A stretch of DNA of 64,000 nt from Gyrodactylus bullatarudis (GCA_012064415.1 SSNU01000251.1:1-64000), one strand, 5' to 3'. Positions 1 to 13,737 are shown, numbered from the stretch's first letter. Program-made: numbers and translations. The notes: a model not told the origin generated them from the letters alone.

Positions 1-1334
1 CGGCCCTCAAATCTTTTAAATCTCAAATAAATAAATTATATTTTCATTATAATACTCATGAATAAGCCATTGAATTTTTTTGTGCGTCGGGTTTTCCAGT
101 CATACATTTTTTAGAGAGTTTAGTGTACTACCTATTGAGCTGGAAGTAAGCATAGGTTTTATTGACAGATTTAGATCCTTTCATTCATTATTTCTTTCAA
201 AATCGATTAATCAAAGTCATCTTTGAATTTTACGTAACTATGAGCAATGTTACTAAGACATAAACACTGATATATTTTTGAATAACATTGGGACGTGGAA
301 GAGAGATTCATCTATACATTGTATTTGGTAAATGCGCACATAATTTTTATATATTATGGGAATTTTTTCATGAAATGATTTTTTTCTCTCATTCTACCAA
401 CGAAATATACTTCCTCAGTGACTATTAATAAAATGTATTTCTCTGTAGACATTAAAGTACAACCAAAATATACATTCATTTTTCTCAACTATGCATTTAC
501 ACATTAAATGAGGATATATATATTTATATTGTAAATCATTGGATTTACGCGTCAAAGATAATTTTTTTCAGAATATAGAACTAATTTCCTATATTGATTT
601 TTCTACTGGCATCATGACTTTGGCAATTCTACTGTTTTAGTTGATATGAAGATGAGAGTTTATGTTTTTTTACAAAAATCAACATAAACAGTCACACTGA
701 AATTTGTAAATCAATAGGTTCTTTTCTTCAGTGTCAAGTAAAATCAAACTGAATATAATCTCTGTGTTTTTTTTATTTTATATTGTCATAATATTGATCG
801 ATGAGATTGTCGAGTTTTCTCCTACCATCATTACTAAAACCGTACCCTTTGAAGTTAAGTTTGATGAAAACTTTTGTATTGACAACCTCATCTCTTACCA
901 TGAGGTTTATTGATGAACTTGTCGAAAATATGAAAATAATTTTCTCTTAATCATTTTCAATATCGTATAAATAAAATAAGTCTTACGGATCAACTATTTC
1001 TATCAAAAACCTCTAAATCTTCGATGATTACTTGCAAGCAATACTGCCAAATTTGAGAAATTTTTACTGACACTTTAATAGAAAATAATAAATTTATATA
1101 ATTCGAATGAAATGTTTATTCTGAACCAAATTTTCATCTAGGGAAAGATCATGATTAGAGATGAAAATCAATTCAGTTGAATCTTTACTGATGCATAGCC
1201 TTATTATCGTTTGGGGGCTGAAATTCGATTTTTGATCATTTTCACTACTTGAAAATCAATGAAATTTCGATTATTCAAAATCCCTCGAGAATGGGGTAAC
1301 TGTCGATAATTCGACGGTGCTGTTCAACTTTCCT

Positions 1335-2525
1335 GTCTAATCTTGATACTGAAAAACCTCTTCTGATCAACCTTCAACTTTAAAATCAATAAAAATTTTC
1401 GGTTCAAATTCGAATGGGATTTTGGCGCCAAATTGAAATTTGAAAAAGGCCATATTTTTCATGAAAATATTTTTTTTCAGAATTTTTTTCTTCAACCGGT
1501 AAAAGTGGGCAATATGAGTAGGATTCTAAAAAATGTTTAAAAAGTTCAAATTCTTGATGAAAAAAATTGAAATTTCTGTAAAAATCATAGATTCCCAACT
1601 TCATACGATAAGATGTTGAACACAAAATCATCTTTAAATGAATTAATTCTCTCTTATTAAAAAGTTTGTAATTTTTAGGTATTATATGAAGCCCGTGAAG
1701 CATTGGATTCAGGACTAAAGTCTGAGCAAGATATTGAACTAGAAGAAGCGTAGAATACACCATTTTAAAAATTAAATTCAGTCTGAGGAAGAACAACTTT
1801 TAAATGCCATACATGTCTTAATCTTCATGTAGTTGTGGAAAAAGTTTTGAGCTTCGAGAAAATAAGTACAAAATAGGTATTAATACAGATTAAACGTTCG
1901 ATTGACCTATTGTATTTGTACATCCCATTATATATGAATACTCCTCTACCCCAGATATTAATGCTGATCATATTTCCATTGATTTTGGAAACATGATTCA
2001 TTATTCTAGAAAACTTTAACCCTCGCTATGGAGATTCAATTTTTCTTATGGGAGTTTCAATACAAATGGAGGTGTAAAGTCCGCCATATCTAGAGCGAGG
2101 AAATATATATTAATAGCCATTTTCAATTTAACGCGATCCTATAAATAAAAAATTTCAAATGCTCAATTGAATTTTTAATTCAAAGTTTGAAAAATACGGC
2201 ATAGCATTTGATAGTTGTTCATACAGTTGGTTGATATGATATCGGATATCTATGATTTTTACAGAAATTTCAATTTTTTTCATCAAGAATTCGAATTTGT
2301 TAAAGATTTTTTGGAATCCTACTCATGTTGTCTACTTTTACCATTTGAAGAAAAAATTTCTAGAATTAATTAATTTTATCATTTTCAAAATTTCGATTTG
2401 GCGCCAAAATCCTATATTTCTGAACTCTGAACTAAATTTTTTAATGATTTGAAAGAGGCAGGGTGATCAAAAGATGTTTTTTTCCGGATCGAAATTAAAC
2501 AAGTAAGGTGAGTATCACCGTCGAA
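1335..2525. repeat. Split long inverted repeat (foldback family A relative)
   Basis: The arms at about 1400-1610 and 2230-2440 are inverted copies of each other. Both contain the palindromic core TTTGGCGCCAAA and a matching stretch reading AAAAATCATAGATTCCCAAC on one side and its complement on the other. About 600 bp of unrelated sequence separates the arms. Short ORFs inside the arms (1404-1796 minus, 2252-2452 plus) are mirror images of each other and not genes. The same arm sequence ends the element at 63393-63695. Confidence 0.6.
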
Positions 2526-3079
2526 TTTCCGACAGCTCGAGATTCATATTATTGAAAAGAACTTTCTTTTCTCTCTACATGAACAAGGTGTGCAATGCAC
2601 ACTGCATTGATGTCTGATTTTTGGAATGAAAAATTATTTGAAATCTTGAGCTCTCGTTGAGGATATGATACGTACATATGTGAAGAAATTCAATGAATTC
2701 AGAAATATTGATTGAAATTCACAGAGTTTAACTTCTCTTTATTACTGAGTTAATATTTATAGTTTAATTTTATCTTTCATTTAGTTCAGCTCCCAAGAAA
2801 AAGGATAGGTTGGTGAGGTTGCTTAAGGACAGGGAAAATGTGTGACAGAGTAGGCAACAAGTTTTGGATAACTTAACAAGAAGAAGAAGAAGAGAGAAAA
2901 TAGAATTAAATTCCTCAAAGCAACTGCATTCCCCATAAATGGTGTGTGACCTTAGACATACAATTTATATAATTTGTAGCTGTATAAATAATAAAGAAAC
3001 TATAGGAGTTTTCATGAAAAATTTATAGTAATTCCTTAAAGTTGATTATTTTCTCAAAATTTTCTTATTAAACAAAATA

Positions 3080-3400
3080 GAAAAACTAAAGCAAAAGTCA
3101 AACCTAATCTATAAAAGTCTTTCTTGTAAAAGTCCTGATTGGTTAATTATAATTATAATTATTTCATGAACTTTCTAATTAAAAGTACTAATGATCATAA
3201 ATCTAGGAATAAAATACGCTGCTGTTATATCGTATATCGTCAAGAAAGCATTAATTTTAATGTGAAATTTATCTATGTTTGAGATTCTGAGACCCGTTAT
3301 CATCTGATGATCCCGTTGATGGAGATATTTAAAATTCTATTCTGGACTTTTTACAAAAAATATATTTATAGATTAGGTTTGACTTTTGCTTTAGTTTTTC
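3080..3400. repeat. Foldback/MITE with perfect 36-bp terminal inverted repeats
   Basis: Positions 3080-3115 and 3365-3400 are perfect 36-bp reverse complements (one begins GAAAAACTAAAGCAAAAGTC). The ~250-bp interior is AT-rich and has no ORF. It is a non-autonomous element by structure; I could not identify the parent transposase. Confidence 0.7.
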
Positions 3401-3404
3401 TCTG

Positions 3405-3660
3405 ATAGAATAATTCACGTAAATTCTCAAATACGTCCGAAAATCCACTTAAAATCATATTATTAGTATAATGAAATAGAAATAAAGGATATTAACACCA
3501 AATACGTATTTCTTAAAGGATCATCAGTGGTATCACTTTAAGAATGATAAGAGTTGTTAAATAATTGAATGAAAATAATAATTTACAATTTTGAAAGAAA
3601 TAGTAAAAGTTCAAGAATTAAGAATATATGTTAAGAAAAGATGTAATTAAATTTAGAAAT
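3405..3660 (-). mobile_element. Penelope-like element 3'-end fragment
   Basis: The reverse complement closely matches the 3' untranslated part of the Penelope-like remnant at 60590-60830. Shared blocks include the run GATCCTTTAAGAAAT, the CACTTAAAATCATATT block (+ strand) and the tract around ACGTCCGAAAA. No coding part remains. It lies directly beside the foldback at 3080-3400. Confidence 0.6.
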
Positions 3661-5577
3661 GTATTAGTCACCTGTAATTATCCTCTTTCATTTGACACTA
3701 AAATCATTTGACATTCATGAAAAATGTAGAAAAATAGTTTGGGCCAACTTTAACCTGATTTAAAGCTTATAAAAATCAACCCCCTCCCCTATATACTATA
3801 CCATTCTGATCAGAATTTAATTCTCTATCGATTGATCTGAAAATCTCAACTTTTTAAAATTTTTAGACAAAAATTTATACCAGGACCCTAATAGACCTAC
3901 TTCAAAGTACAATGGCAAGTTATTTATTTATTGAAAAACTGTGAAAATACACAAATGTACACAAATGAATGGAGGTGTGTAGTTTTACACTCCCCAAATA
4001 CGGTTCTCACCTGTAGTTCTGAGAATAGATTTTTACATAAATAAAATCCTCTGTATCTTTTGATCACTAAAATCTGTTCGAGAATTGTAATGTTGATAGT
4101 TTTAGAAATTGAGCTGTAGTCTATTATATATTTTTGAGGAAACTTGGATCATCAAAATTTCCCTGATTTCCAGCAGTAAAATTTTTTGAGAAAAATAAAC
4201 TAGCTTTAGAAAGAGAACATGTCACTCCATAGTCATAGGAGATTATATATTATACAATTTCTTCTATAATCTATATGTGCGAGTACCAAGGTATACAATA
4301 ATTCTTCATAGGAACACCATATCTTATTTATCTTTTGGGTTAACATGTACTACCCCTTATTTTATTATATTATATTATACATCAGGGTTTTTCTTCATTC
4401 AAGAGTTTTATATAATGATCAAAGGCTCGATTTTATATATTTTTTTTTGAAATTGAAACATTTATATTTATTTAGAAATGATATATATATTTCATAAAGA
4501 CGTGTTTTTGTCATATATATAACATGGCCCGGATTGGAAACTCCTGTAAGAAAGAGCTTCAATCTACTAGGCCAAAACCACAACTTTTCTTTTGGTTTTC
4601 ATCTTTAAAAATATTGAGTATTTCTTGAATTTATTGATATTAGAATTTATATTTTTTAGAATATTATCTTCCTGTTTAAATATAATAATAAATTATTATT
4701 AATAATCAATAAACCATTGTATTCAGATAATCCCATGGATACCTTGCCCTGAATACGGAAAAAGGATACCAGAAACATTCATCTTCTTCCTAAACTGATA
4801 CTTTGTGTTAGTGCATCACTCTCCACTTTCATCGCTTACATATAGGCACTAAAATTTTATTTCTCATCAAAGAATGAAGAAAAATATTTCCATCATCATC
4901 AACTGGTAGGTTATAGATACATCTATCAATGATAATTACATCCATAGAAGCTATCCATAAAAAAGGTACTGTATTTTCATTATTAGTTATTGGTTCAAGT
5001 TTTTCCACATTATCTTTTTCAATGTTAATTTTTAACATTGTTTATTCTACAACTTAAACTATGAGGGAGATAGTACTTTATTATCATCACTAATTCAATA
5101 AAATTCTGTAATAATGTAGTGCCATTTATGAAATAAAGAATCTAAATGCAGATATCATTTGTATCGTTAGATTGGTTTATGTCAATCATTTTGAATAAAT
5201 GCAAAGGAGTCTATTACTCATATTCTACTCAAAGATTAAAGTGCAAATTCAAGTTTTAAAATAGCATTCTGGTTTAATGTATACACAAATAAAAATAATG
5301 AGTCGCAAAAAAAAACAGAATTCAGTGGGAAGAAAAACTTTTAAGCGGTGAAATTATTCATGTGTCATTGTAAAAATCTTTTGTCAATTTATGAGAAAGA
5401 TTGAATTCCAGTTAGATAGTTTCTCATATTATTGACTTTTATTTATTATCTGATTCAGTTCATAAGGTAAATATGCAACCGGATTATATCAACGAATTTA
5501 TCTAGAGTTGACTAACCTTTGATCATTTTAATGAAATTTGGATTTCTAAATTAATTAATTTAGTTTTTAATTTCAAC

Positions 5578-6297
5578 TAAAGCTAGTTGACATGAAGATG
5601 AGAATTTACTTTTTTTACAAAAGACTCAATATTTTTCTCTGGAAATCTACTTTTTGAATTCCATAATAAAATAAACCAATAAGATGTGGAAATCTAAAAA
5701 TTTTCTGAAAGAATTCAATCTGATCAAAATTAGGCCGTTTTTCGAATTTCGAAAATGTACCAAATTTCCACTTTTTCAACTTTCGAATCCAAAATTTTTA
5801 TCGATTTCAAAGATTTGAAGCAGTTAAATGAAGATATTTGAGATCAGCCTTAGACAAAGAACTCGAATTGGGCCGTGGAGGTATATAGGAATCTACTGTT
5901 TTCAAGCAAAAATTAAACTTTAAAATTTTGGATCATTCCCCATAGTGATAATCGAATATTAATAATAATTCGAATTTTTCCCACAATAATGACGAATTTC
6001 TGCAGCCGAATTCGAATTCTTTGTCTAATGCTGATCTCGAATATCTGCATTTAACTGCTTCGAATCATCGATATCCATAAAAATTTTGGGTTCAAAAGTT
6101 GAAAAGGGGAAATTTGTGGCATTTTCGAAATTCAAAAAACGGCCTAATTTTGATCAGATTGAATTTTTTTAGATTTCCACATTTATCGGCTTATTTTATT
6201 ATGGAATTCGAAAAATAAATTTTTTCCTGACTTTCCGGAGAAAAATATTGAGTTTTATGTAAAAAAAGTAATTTCTCATCTTCATGTCAATTAGGTT
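5578..6297. repeat. Long foldback element, family A (~720 bp palindrome)
   Basis: The two halves are near-complete inverted copies. The left end has CTAGTTGACATGAAGATGAG and the right end its complement (CTCATCTTCATGTCAATTAG). Inner landmarks such as AATTAGGCCGTTTTTCGAAT also occur inverted in the other half. No ORF or transposase is present. The same termini recur at 16577, 22.7-23.05 kb, 34307, 36192 and 63393, so this is a dispersed family of foldback MITEs. Confidence 0.75.
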
Positions 6298-8165
6298 AAC
6301 AACCACAAGGCAAAGCTGAAATTTAAGCCCCAAAATCAGCAAAATTTAACACGAATGTTTTCCCAAGTTTTTTACTTTTTCCAAAGTTCATGTTCTTCTC
6401 GCATCAGAACGGAGAAACAAATCATCTAAATTAAAATTTTTAGAGAAATTGATTCAATATTAAAGAATAAAAATGCTCTGATAGACATCAAACGTTGAAA
6501 AAATGATTGATTAGAAATATTGTTCGTGATTTTTTTTTTGCTGTGTGAAAACATAACGTCTAAATCATTCTTCAAACTTGGTCTGCTCATTAATTAATCT
6601 AAGAAAAAGGAACGTTTTGTACCAGTTTTAATACTTTTTCTTACACAATGAATTTTTTTATTTCACCTGATTTCGTCAGACGCTCAATAAATCCCTTGCT
6701 TACTGCTCAAGACATTTGATCTAATGCAGAAATATTATCACAACTTTAAGATTAGCTTAAAAATGCTTGAGTTTAAGACTTAAACTTTAAGTGGAAAAGA
6801 AATTAGCTGTAATTTTGCTTAATTGAGTGACATGGCCTATTCTTAAATCTAATTGGCTACAAATTTTGAAATAAATTTTTGAAAAAATTCCAGCTTTGTC
6901 TTTGGATAAAGCAATAACTTTTGCATTACTATAAAACATCAGAATCGTTCTGTGTTCTACTCAAACATTATTTTTGTCTTGGTAACTTGATGGATAAGTT
7001 TTTGAGGTTGTATTTCTTGTTCAAGGGTTAATCTTTGTAGTGAAAGCCATAATCAAAAGCATACCCAAATATCCTTGTTAACTTACCTATATTGAAAAGA
7101 GTAATGTTATAGTTGGAGGGTACGATAAACTCTTCGTTTATGTACTTGAATGTCTGGGACATAAAGTGATGCTACCATCATACACCGTATCAAGGTTATG
7201 CTACACTTTACCAAATTGTGAAATCATTATTCTAACCAATACGTTTTGTGTACCTCTTTCAAGAGGGAAAGCATTAAAACGAAAGAGTGCATTTATTTCC
7301 ATGTGTAATGTATTTTATGTCTATACATTCTTTTTTACGTTCTGTACGTACGGACAAATTTATAGAGTTGGAAAAATTTCTCAAGATATGATTTAAATAC
7401 AATATATGGACTTTAAATTTATCCATATTGTATACATACAGTTTGTATTACACACACACTGGGTGTATATTATACATCTCATCATATAAAAATGGATTTT
7501 TACACGAAATTGCATTATGAATTTCACACAATTTCCCCATTAAAGATTGAATTGGTTACCACTGAAGGATTGTAAGAATTTTTACTAAATTATTTAAGCG
7601 TGTGAGATGGGTATTTGGAGAAATAAAGAGAAGAAGTCTTAATGATTTTCCTCATAACTCTTCAGTATATCAATTTATTATATAATTTTCTTCCATTTTA
7701 TTGAATTATAGTTTATTGATTGATCATCAAATTTCATTATTAACAACGAAAAAAAATTTGAGTAACATGTTGGACTAGACAAGAATAAAGAAACATGATT
7801 TCTTGTTCATTTTCAATTTTGAATTTTCTTATTTAAGCCTTATTGATAATAAAAACCCTGTAACGAATATTTTATGATAAATGCATCGTAACATAAAGCA
7901 ACTTTATTAAAATTACTCGTTTGAATTTTGTCAAATAATATTGACGTAACTACTTTCAAGTAACATTATATTATTATATGCAAAGTTTTCAACATACAAT
8001 TTCAAACGTTCTTAAAAAATAAAAACATAAAGACACAGATAAAACGATTAAAGATTATTGAGAATATATATTTATCACTATTTAATTTTCTTTTGATGTA
8101 ATTCTTAATTGTTTTGTTGATAACATTTTCGGCGTCAATACAACATGAAAAAGCCGGCTTAACTT

Positions 8166-11100
8166 ATGGGCAATAACATAGGATGTTGCCGACGTGGCCT
8201 AGATGGAATTGAAGACTTTGACTTGAAGTTTTCAATCTTTCCAACGGATTTGAAAAACAGATCAGTATCGACAACCAATTTACTCGATGAAATATGCATT
8301 CAACCCAAATCAAATTTCCAATCAACAATCGATCTCACATTTATCCAACATATTAGCGATAGGGAACCAGAAAATGATGATATTGATCCTTCCCTTAATC
8401 TTAATATTTCTCCAGGTTTTCTTACTCTAGATTTGAAATCGGTAATTCTTGAATTTATTAATTTTTAGCAAAAATCTCGAAAAACTCATAACAAAATAGT
8501 TGAAGATAGAATTTTTAGTCGCTCCAATTCTTGTGGCACTGTATTTATCAAGAATAACACTATCACAAGACCTGATTTAGTTATAACTCTAAAATGTGTT
8601 TCTTATGCAGTTGCTATATTTTTACATCGTTCAAAAAACTTGGATTCCTCAACCAACATATTGTATAATGATGTCTACTTTCCTTTTGATGAACGTAAAA
8701 ATCCTATAGTGAGCCTTATATTATATTTTTCAATAGAATTTCTCGAAAAAGTATCACAAATATGATCTCAAGGAATTCAATTTATCCAAGTTAAACTCAT
8801 TTGGAAGCAGCTCAACAATTTCACAATATCGTCAAAATCAAACTTTCATATATGCCTTTCTCAGAGATATCTTCTACAATTCACAACTTGGTCCTGAATG
8901 TGCTATATGTGCTCTTGTAAGAAGCTTACGCTTAATTTATTTCTTAGATATTATTCGAAAGATTGATAACAAGTTGTGAACTGGCTGTACTTAATTGGAC
9001 ATGGCGTAGACAATTATTGATTTGTATTGTGATATCTAGTAAGATTCTTGACGATCAAGCTATTTGGAATGCTGATTATTGCCAGATTTTGAAGGATGTT
9101 TCTGTTGATGATTTGTAAGTTTAAACTAATAATTTCAATAACTTGTTGATTTACTTCTTAATCGAATTATTTTGTCCTGTTCGCAAGGACCTAAATTTTT
9201 TTGATTTGTTCTCTGAATATTTTTCATAAAAAACGTTCTAGTTAAGGCTGAAAAACAACCATTTCAGGGTAAGTGAATATTTTATCAATTTTTGTGCACC
9301 AGAAGAACTCACCAATTATCACCATCTGTTGATCTGTTTCTATTCTATCATAAAGTTTGTATTTTGATGTAAATTTTAAAAATGTGAAGAAAACTGATCA
9401 ATTGACCAATACTACTCATTGTTTGACCTGATAAATGAGGCCAAAATTTATCAACTATTATTTAATATATTTTTTAAAATCTAATAATTTTCACTAATTT
9501 AGATTAACTTTCTTAACGGTCAGTTTTTTTCCTTAGTGTCTCACATCTGTAACCATTTTTTAAAATTTGATTTACATTCACAAATATTTTTATTCATGAT
9601 TCAATCCATAAACTTCCACTGGGTTATTTCCATCAAACTAATATTTTAGATAAACATTTTCAAATTGTCTGCACATTCTCAATAGGTTACTTTTGTGTTT
9701 TCAAAAATCTACAAATCCCCTAAGTTATTGTGGAAACCATTTATTATTTTTCGATTTTTAGGAACTCCCTAGAACGTCATGTCCTTCAACTTTTACAATT
9801 CAATATAAATGTTGATCGAAGTATTTACATTAAGTACTTTTTCGAGCTAATGTCTCTCAGCAAGTACCTCGGACTTGAAACAAAGGATAAGTCAGATCAT
9901 CGACTTCTTGATGCCAAATTGGCCACACAAATATCCTTGATTAAACCGTGTGCTGATCGGAAAATAAATTCAAATTATGGCTACATATTTGATTTATCAT
10001 TTCCATACTTATTCTCAAAGAATAATCGATTGGAGAGTAAAAAGAACCGCTGTGACTTTGAAATGTTGTCCAATAACAAGGGAAATATCAAGGTTGATCA
10101 AAATTACTTTAGAGTAAAGTGTCTGGAAAGCAAAAATGTAAGAAAATTTTATTTCATTTCCATAACCCAATTTAATACGAATGGTTGAATTTTTATTTCA
10201 AAACATCTGTTGTCTTTTGAATGAAATTTTTTTAAAAAGAACAAGGCAAGCTGAGTTTATGAATTCTCCACATTGAACCTCCACATTTGATAAAAAATGA
10301 TTCACCCAAGGCTAAATGCGAAGGAGAGGAAAGAATTTCTTTCAGAAGATCATTCAGTTTATTCTGAATTATCGATTTTCGGGAAGCCTACACACTTAAA
10401 GTTTAGGCTATTACAAGAAAAAACTTTTTTATCTTTATTGATCTTCTGATGAACATGCTGATTGAGAATTAGACATGATAAATGGGCAAAAAGAAAGTTT
10501 TAATCAAAACATTAAAGAGCAAATTTCATGTAAGCAAAAATAAAAGAAATACTAGACATGATTTGACTAGAAAATATCTTGAATGCATTTTACAAAATCA
10601 TTAATTTTCCCTTGCTGCTTGTCAAGTTGGAACTATAGAAATTTAATTGCTAAAGAAGGTACCCTCTGAAGGTCCCAAATGATTATTTTTTATCCCAAAA
10701 GTTAGAAAATTTGTAACCCTACCAAAATAATTACGCTAATTTCGAATCCGAATTCTCTCTTGAAAGCTAACTTGTCATTTAAAAGATAATAAGATTGGCA
10801 TTTTTTGGCTTTAAAACTAGTTATCTTCTATGAGAGAAATTCAACAGGCGATTGCACATATGAAATCTACATTGTTTTGGCTACATTCTCAAATAATCCC
10901 GCTTCCTTGAGAAAACTTTGGTTTGTAAAGAGCAATAATTGAATTAAAATCAGGAAAAATACTTGAAAGATACCTAGTAACTGTTGTTTTCAGCCTCAGA
11001 AAGGTTTATTTGAAATTTTTGTTTAAAAATTACAAATAATTTGTTTACAGGAATACATAAATATTGGTCAACACACATGGGATTTTTATCAATATTCTCT

Positions 11101-13737
11101 GAATTGCATGTCTGAAATTTTTTTTCGTGTAATCACTCCTGCAATCACCGTAATGTTTATCCCTTTGAATTTCCCCTCTTACCTACCATTTGTGGATACA
11201 GTATAAACTCGTAAAGTATCCTGTAGCTTATTAATAATGTTACCAGCAAAAAGGAAAATTTCCTCTCTTGTCTATGATGATCTTTCCTCTATGCAGATTC
11301 ATTCCTCTCATTTCAGACTTTGTGTCTGATTATTTTTCGTCTAAATTTCCCAAGTGGGAAAAAAGAAAGAGATATGAGGGGTTTATATCGGTGAAAAGGG
11401 GGTAAAACTGTGCCTTGATTTTATTACCAACAAATGGAAATAATATTTATTCTACATAAGGAACTTGGTTTGTCTTTTTTCTCTAATTTTGAAAATACAG
11501 TCATGTTGTGGTGGGTAGTTATTAGAGAGAGACGTAATAATAATCCTAGATAAAGTACAGACACTCGCATGATTTAGATATATAATATCTCTCTAATTAG
11601 ATATACATCTACCCCTTGTTATGGCTTAATAAAAAGTAACCAGATAAATGTATGAAATACTGCTGGTTTTTTGACATAAAATCGGTAAGTTAAACTGTAT
11701 TTTGAAAAATCGGTACAGAAAACTTACTTCATCAGACAAAATGTAGAATTACTCGAAAAGGATACCAAACCTCTTTTCAGTATCTCTATCTATTAGTTCT
11801 GAAAGATTCAAAACTACAGCTATTCTCGATGAATTTGGGAATTCATGGTTCTTTTACAAAAACCTGTTTTTTTCATCAAGGTATCAAAATTTTTGTAAGA
11901 TTCAAAATGTACACTTTTACTGATTTAAGGAAAAAAAATTTTCTGGCGCGATTTTTTCATTTTTTTAAACTTTGAGTTGAAAATTTTTGTTGATTTCAAG
12001 GTCTGAGAGGAATCAAAAGTTATTTTTCAGGATCATCATTAGACAAAGAAAATAACTACTGTTATTCATTTTTTTCACTGAGCGTAACAGATACAATTGT
12101 ACACTGGAAAATTGGAAATTCTCATCTTCTTCTTAATTAGCTTTAGGTTAGTGGTTACTCCTTAGTCCTATTGATTACTCTGGGATGGGGAAATACTTTT
12201 TGTTTGTGACATTAGGCATGTTTGTTTTCCAGTTTAGATTTTCGTAGAGAAAGATCAGTTCATTTAAATTAACTGTTCAATGTTTAAACCCAAGAAAAGA
12301 ATGCCAATAAGTGTATGTGATTTAAGGATTGTTAGTGAAAAGCTCAGTTTATTTTAGCTCAAAAAAATAAACTTCTTCAACCTTGATATGAAATAAATCC
12401 AGTAACCACTTACTTTATAATCCCAAAATAATAATGATTTTTATATTTCGTATCCATCCATATTGTAGATATGAAGGTTTATTTCATTCATCATTAGCTC
12501 TCTTCAAAAACTACAGAAGCCAGAATATACTGTATTCTATTCTAAAATTAAATTTCATTGAAATCCACAGATATACACTATGTAATTACAATTGAATTAA
12601 TTTAATTCTTGTAATTTATTCCATAAATATACGATGAAATTATGTACTTTGATATACAATAGATTTAATCCGAAGGAAAGATAATAAAATATATAATAAT
12701 TATTTAGTTTAGGAAATTTTCTGCAATAAGAAAATCAATAGTTAATGTCTATCTACACTTTATTTCTTTAGTTTTAAATAAGAGAATCGGAAAAGTTTTT
12801 ATCTCAAGTATGATCTATTATATTTCGATTTTTTGGGAGAATTTTTTTGTCTGAAGCGTGACACCAAGGCCAATTCTTATCGTCTATAATTAAATTATTT
12901 CTTTTACAATTAATTCTCAGGTATGCTTTATCTTTAAGTTTTAAACTCTTAAATTAATTTTCATTATGTATTCTAGTAGAAATCTTTGAACAAATTCAAA
13001 AAATTTTAAAACTTATTTTTCTCGAAAAGTCTATTCAAAACTAATACTGAAAAATTCATTGAAAAATGTTGGTGCTGATTTAAAAACTGTGATTTTTAGT
13101 TGATGAAAATTTTTTATGCCCATTTCATCACTAGTGAAAACTACTAAAAGGAAACCGTAACAAGTTATTACTTTTGGGTAATCGTGAATTTTCATGGGAT
13201 ATCATCATATAAAACTACCACGGATTGAGATCATGTGCTAAATGGTGAACATGTTGATAAAAACCATTTAGTTTCTCATCTTGAAAAACCCGTGAACAAA
13301 AACATCTTGAGAGATTTTCCCGGTTTAAAAAAACTCTTTTATCAGTCATCAAAATTGATTAAATTCAACTGAACCCTTTTAAATACGCTAAAAATATGCT
13401 CAAATATTTCTTATAATTTACTAAGATTCTTTTCCATTTTAAGAAAAAGATGCTTGACGATCTGAAGAAAATATCAAAATCTATGCAAAAGGCCGAACAA
13501 GTTGCAAGTATTACATCAACCAGTTATTATGATAATACTGATTCAGGTCAGTCCCTAAAAAAGACGGAGATTTTTCATGCGAATTCGAATGATACCGGAG
13601 AAGAAAATAGGATAACAAGTACCAAGGATTCATCAGAAGTTTACGAGTTTGAAGATGACTACAATTTTCTCTTGAAAGCGCAAAATATCCAAGAATCTGA
13701 ACATGACTGGTCAAAAGTCGGCCTAGAATTCTTTTGA
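8166..13737 (+). CDS. CCNY: Cyclin Y-like protein (membrane-anchored cyclin)
   Basis: Exons: 8166-8441, 8469-8708, 8737-8916, 8948-9114, 9762-10137, 13444-13737 (1,533 nt, 510 aa); all phases agree. It starts MGNNIGCC, a myristoylation glycine followed by palmitoylatable cysteines, as in cyclin Y. Next come IQHISDRE and the SRSNSCGTVFI stretch (exon 2), then the cyclin box (about residues 200-340) with DDQAIWNADYCQILKDVSVD and LERHVLQLLQFNINV, the best conserved part of the family. Cyclin Y activates CDK14/CDK16-type kinases at the plasma membrane in Wnt signalling; that role here is inferred from the family. The protein is longer than vertebrate cyclin Y (about 340 aa) because of a Ser/Asn-rich C-terminal extension. 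The last exon is phase-compatible but 3.3 kb away and is the weakest part of the model. Introns 1-3 are only 27, 28 and 31 nt. A poly(A) signal lies at 13886-13891. Confidence 0.85.
8442..8468 (+). other. Ultrashort intron (27 nt) of the cyclin Y gene
   Basis: It begins GTAATT and ends TTTTTAG. It contains an in-frame TAG, so it must be removed for the cyclin Y reading frame to continue. Flanking residues align with the family on both sides. Confidence 0.75.
8709..8736 (+). other. Ultrashort intron (28 nt) of the cyclin Y gene
   Basis: It begins GTGAGC and ends TTCAATAG. Removal changes the frame by one base and restores the cyclin Y frame, so it cannot be read through. Confidence 0.75.
8917..8947 (+). 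other. Ultrashort intron (31 nt) of the cyclin Y gene
   Basis: It begins GTAAGA and ends ATTTCTTAG and splits the cyclin box between PECAICAL and ILFERLI, where family members are continuous. Confidence 0.8.
10138..13443. other. Large last intron of the cyclin Y gene
   Basis: I see no further exon. The segment 10690-10905 is similar to the interior of the TIR element at 51703-52482 (shared blocks around AAAATAATTACGCT and the GAAATCTAC motif), so it is a relic of that family. Around 11640-12150 there is a degraded family-A foldback half ending in a TTCTCATCTTCTTCTTAATTAG-like terminus. Confidence 0.5.

Larger units (their letters stand above)
1..8165. other. Gene-poor, repeat-rich flank
   Basis: I see no supportable gene here. 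The stretch is AT-rich with short chance ORFs. It holds a split inverted repeat (about 1335-2525), a 36-bp-TIR foldback (3080-3400), a Penelope-like 3' end (about 3405-3660, minus) and a 720-bp foldback (5578-6297), each listed separately. One partial foldback terminus lies near 640-690. The remainder is unassigned. Confidence 0.6.

Noticed and set aside
1404..1796. 130-codon minus ORF
   Set aside because: It lies across a foldback arm and its mirror frame occurs at 2252-2452, so it is repeat-derived.
2780..2842. Possible terminal exon (SAPKKKDRLVRLLKDRENV then stop, AATAAA near 2989)
   Set aside because: Only 19 codons and no upstream exons of the same gene in view; it could be chance after an AG.
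4829..5038. 69-codon minus frame starting MLKINIEKDN
   Set aside because: It reads plausibly but has no recognisable motif, no splice partners and no homology I know; kept out as unsupported.
7166..7396. 76-codon plus ORF
   Set aside because: Cys/Phe-rich chance frame with no domain, splice context or conservation clue.
8166..9114. Reading the cyclin Y locus as a frameshifted pseudogene
   Set aside because: All disruptions coincide with GT...AG segments of 27-31 nt whose removal restores a conserved frame; random decay would not do this three times, and the calpain-like gene shows the same pattern.
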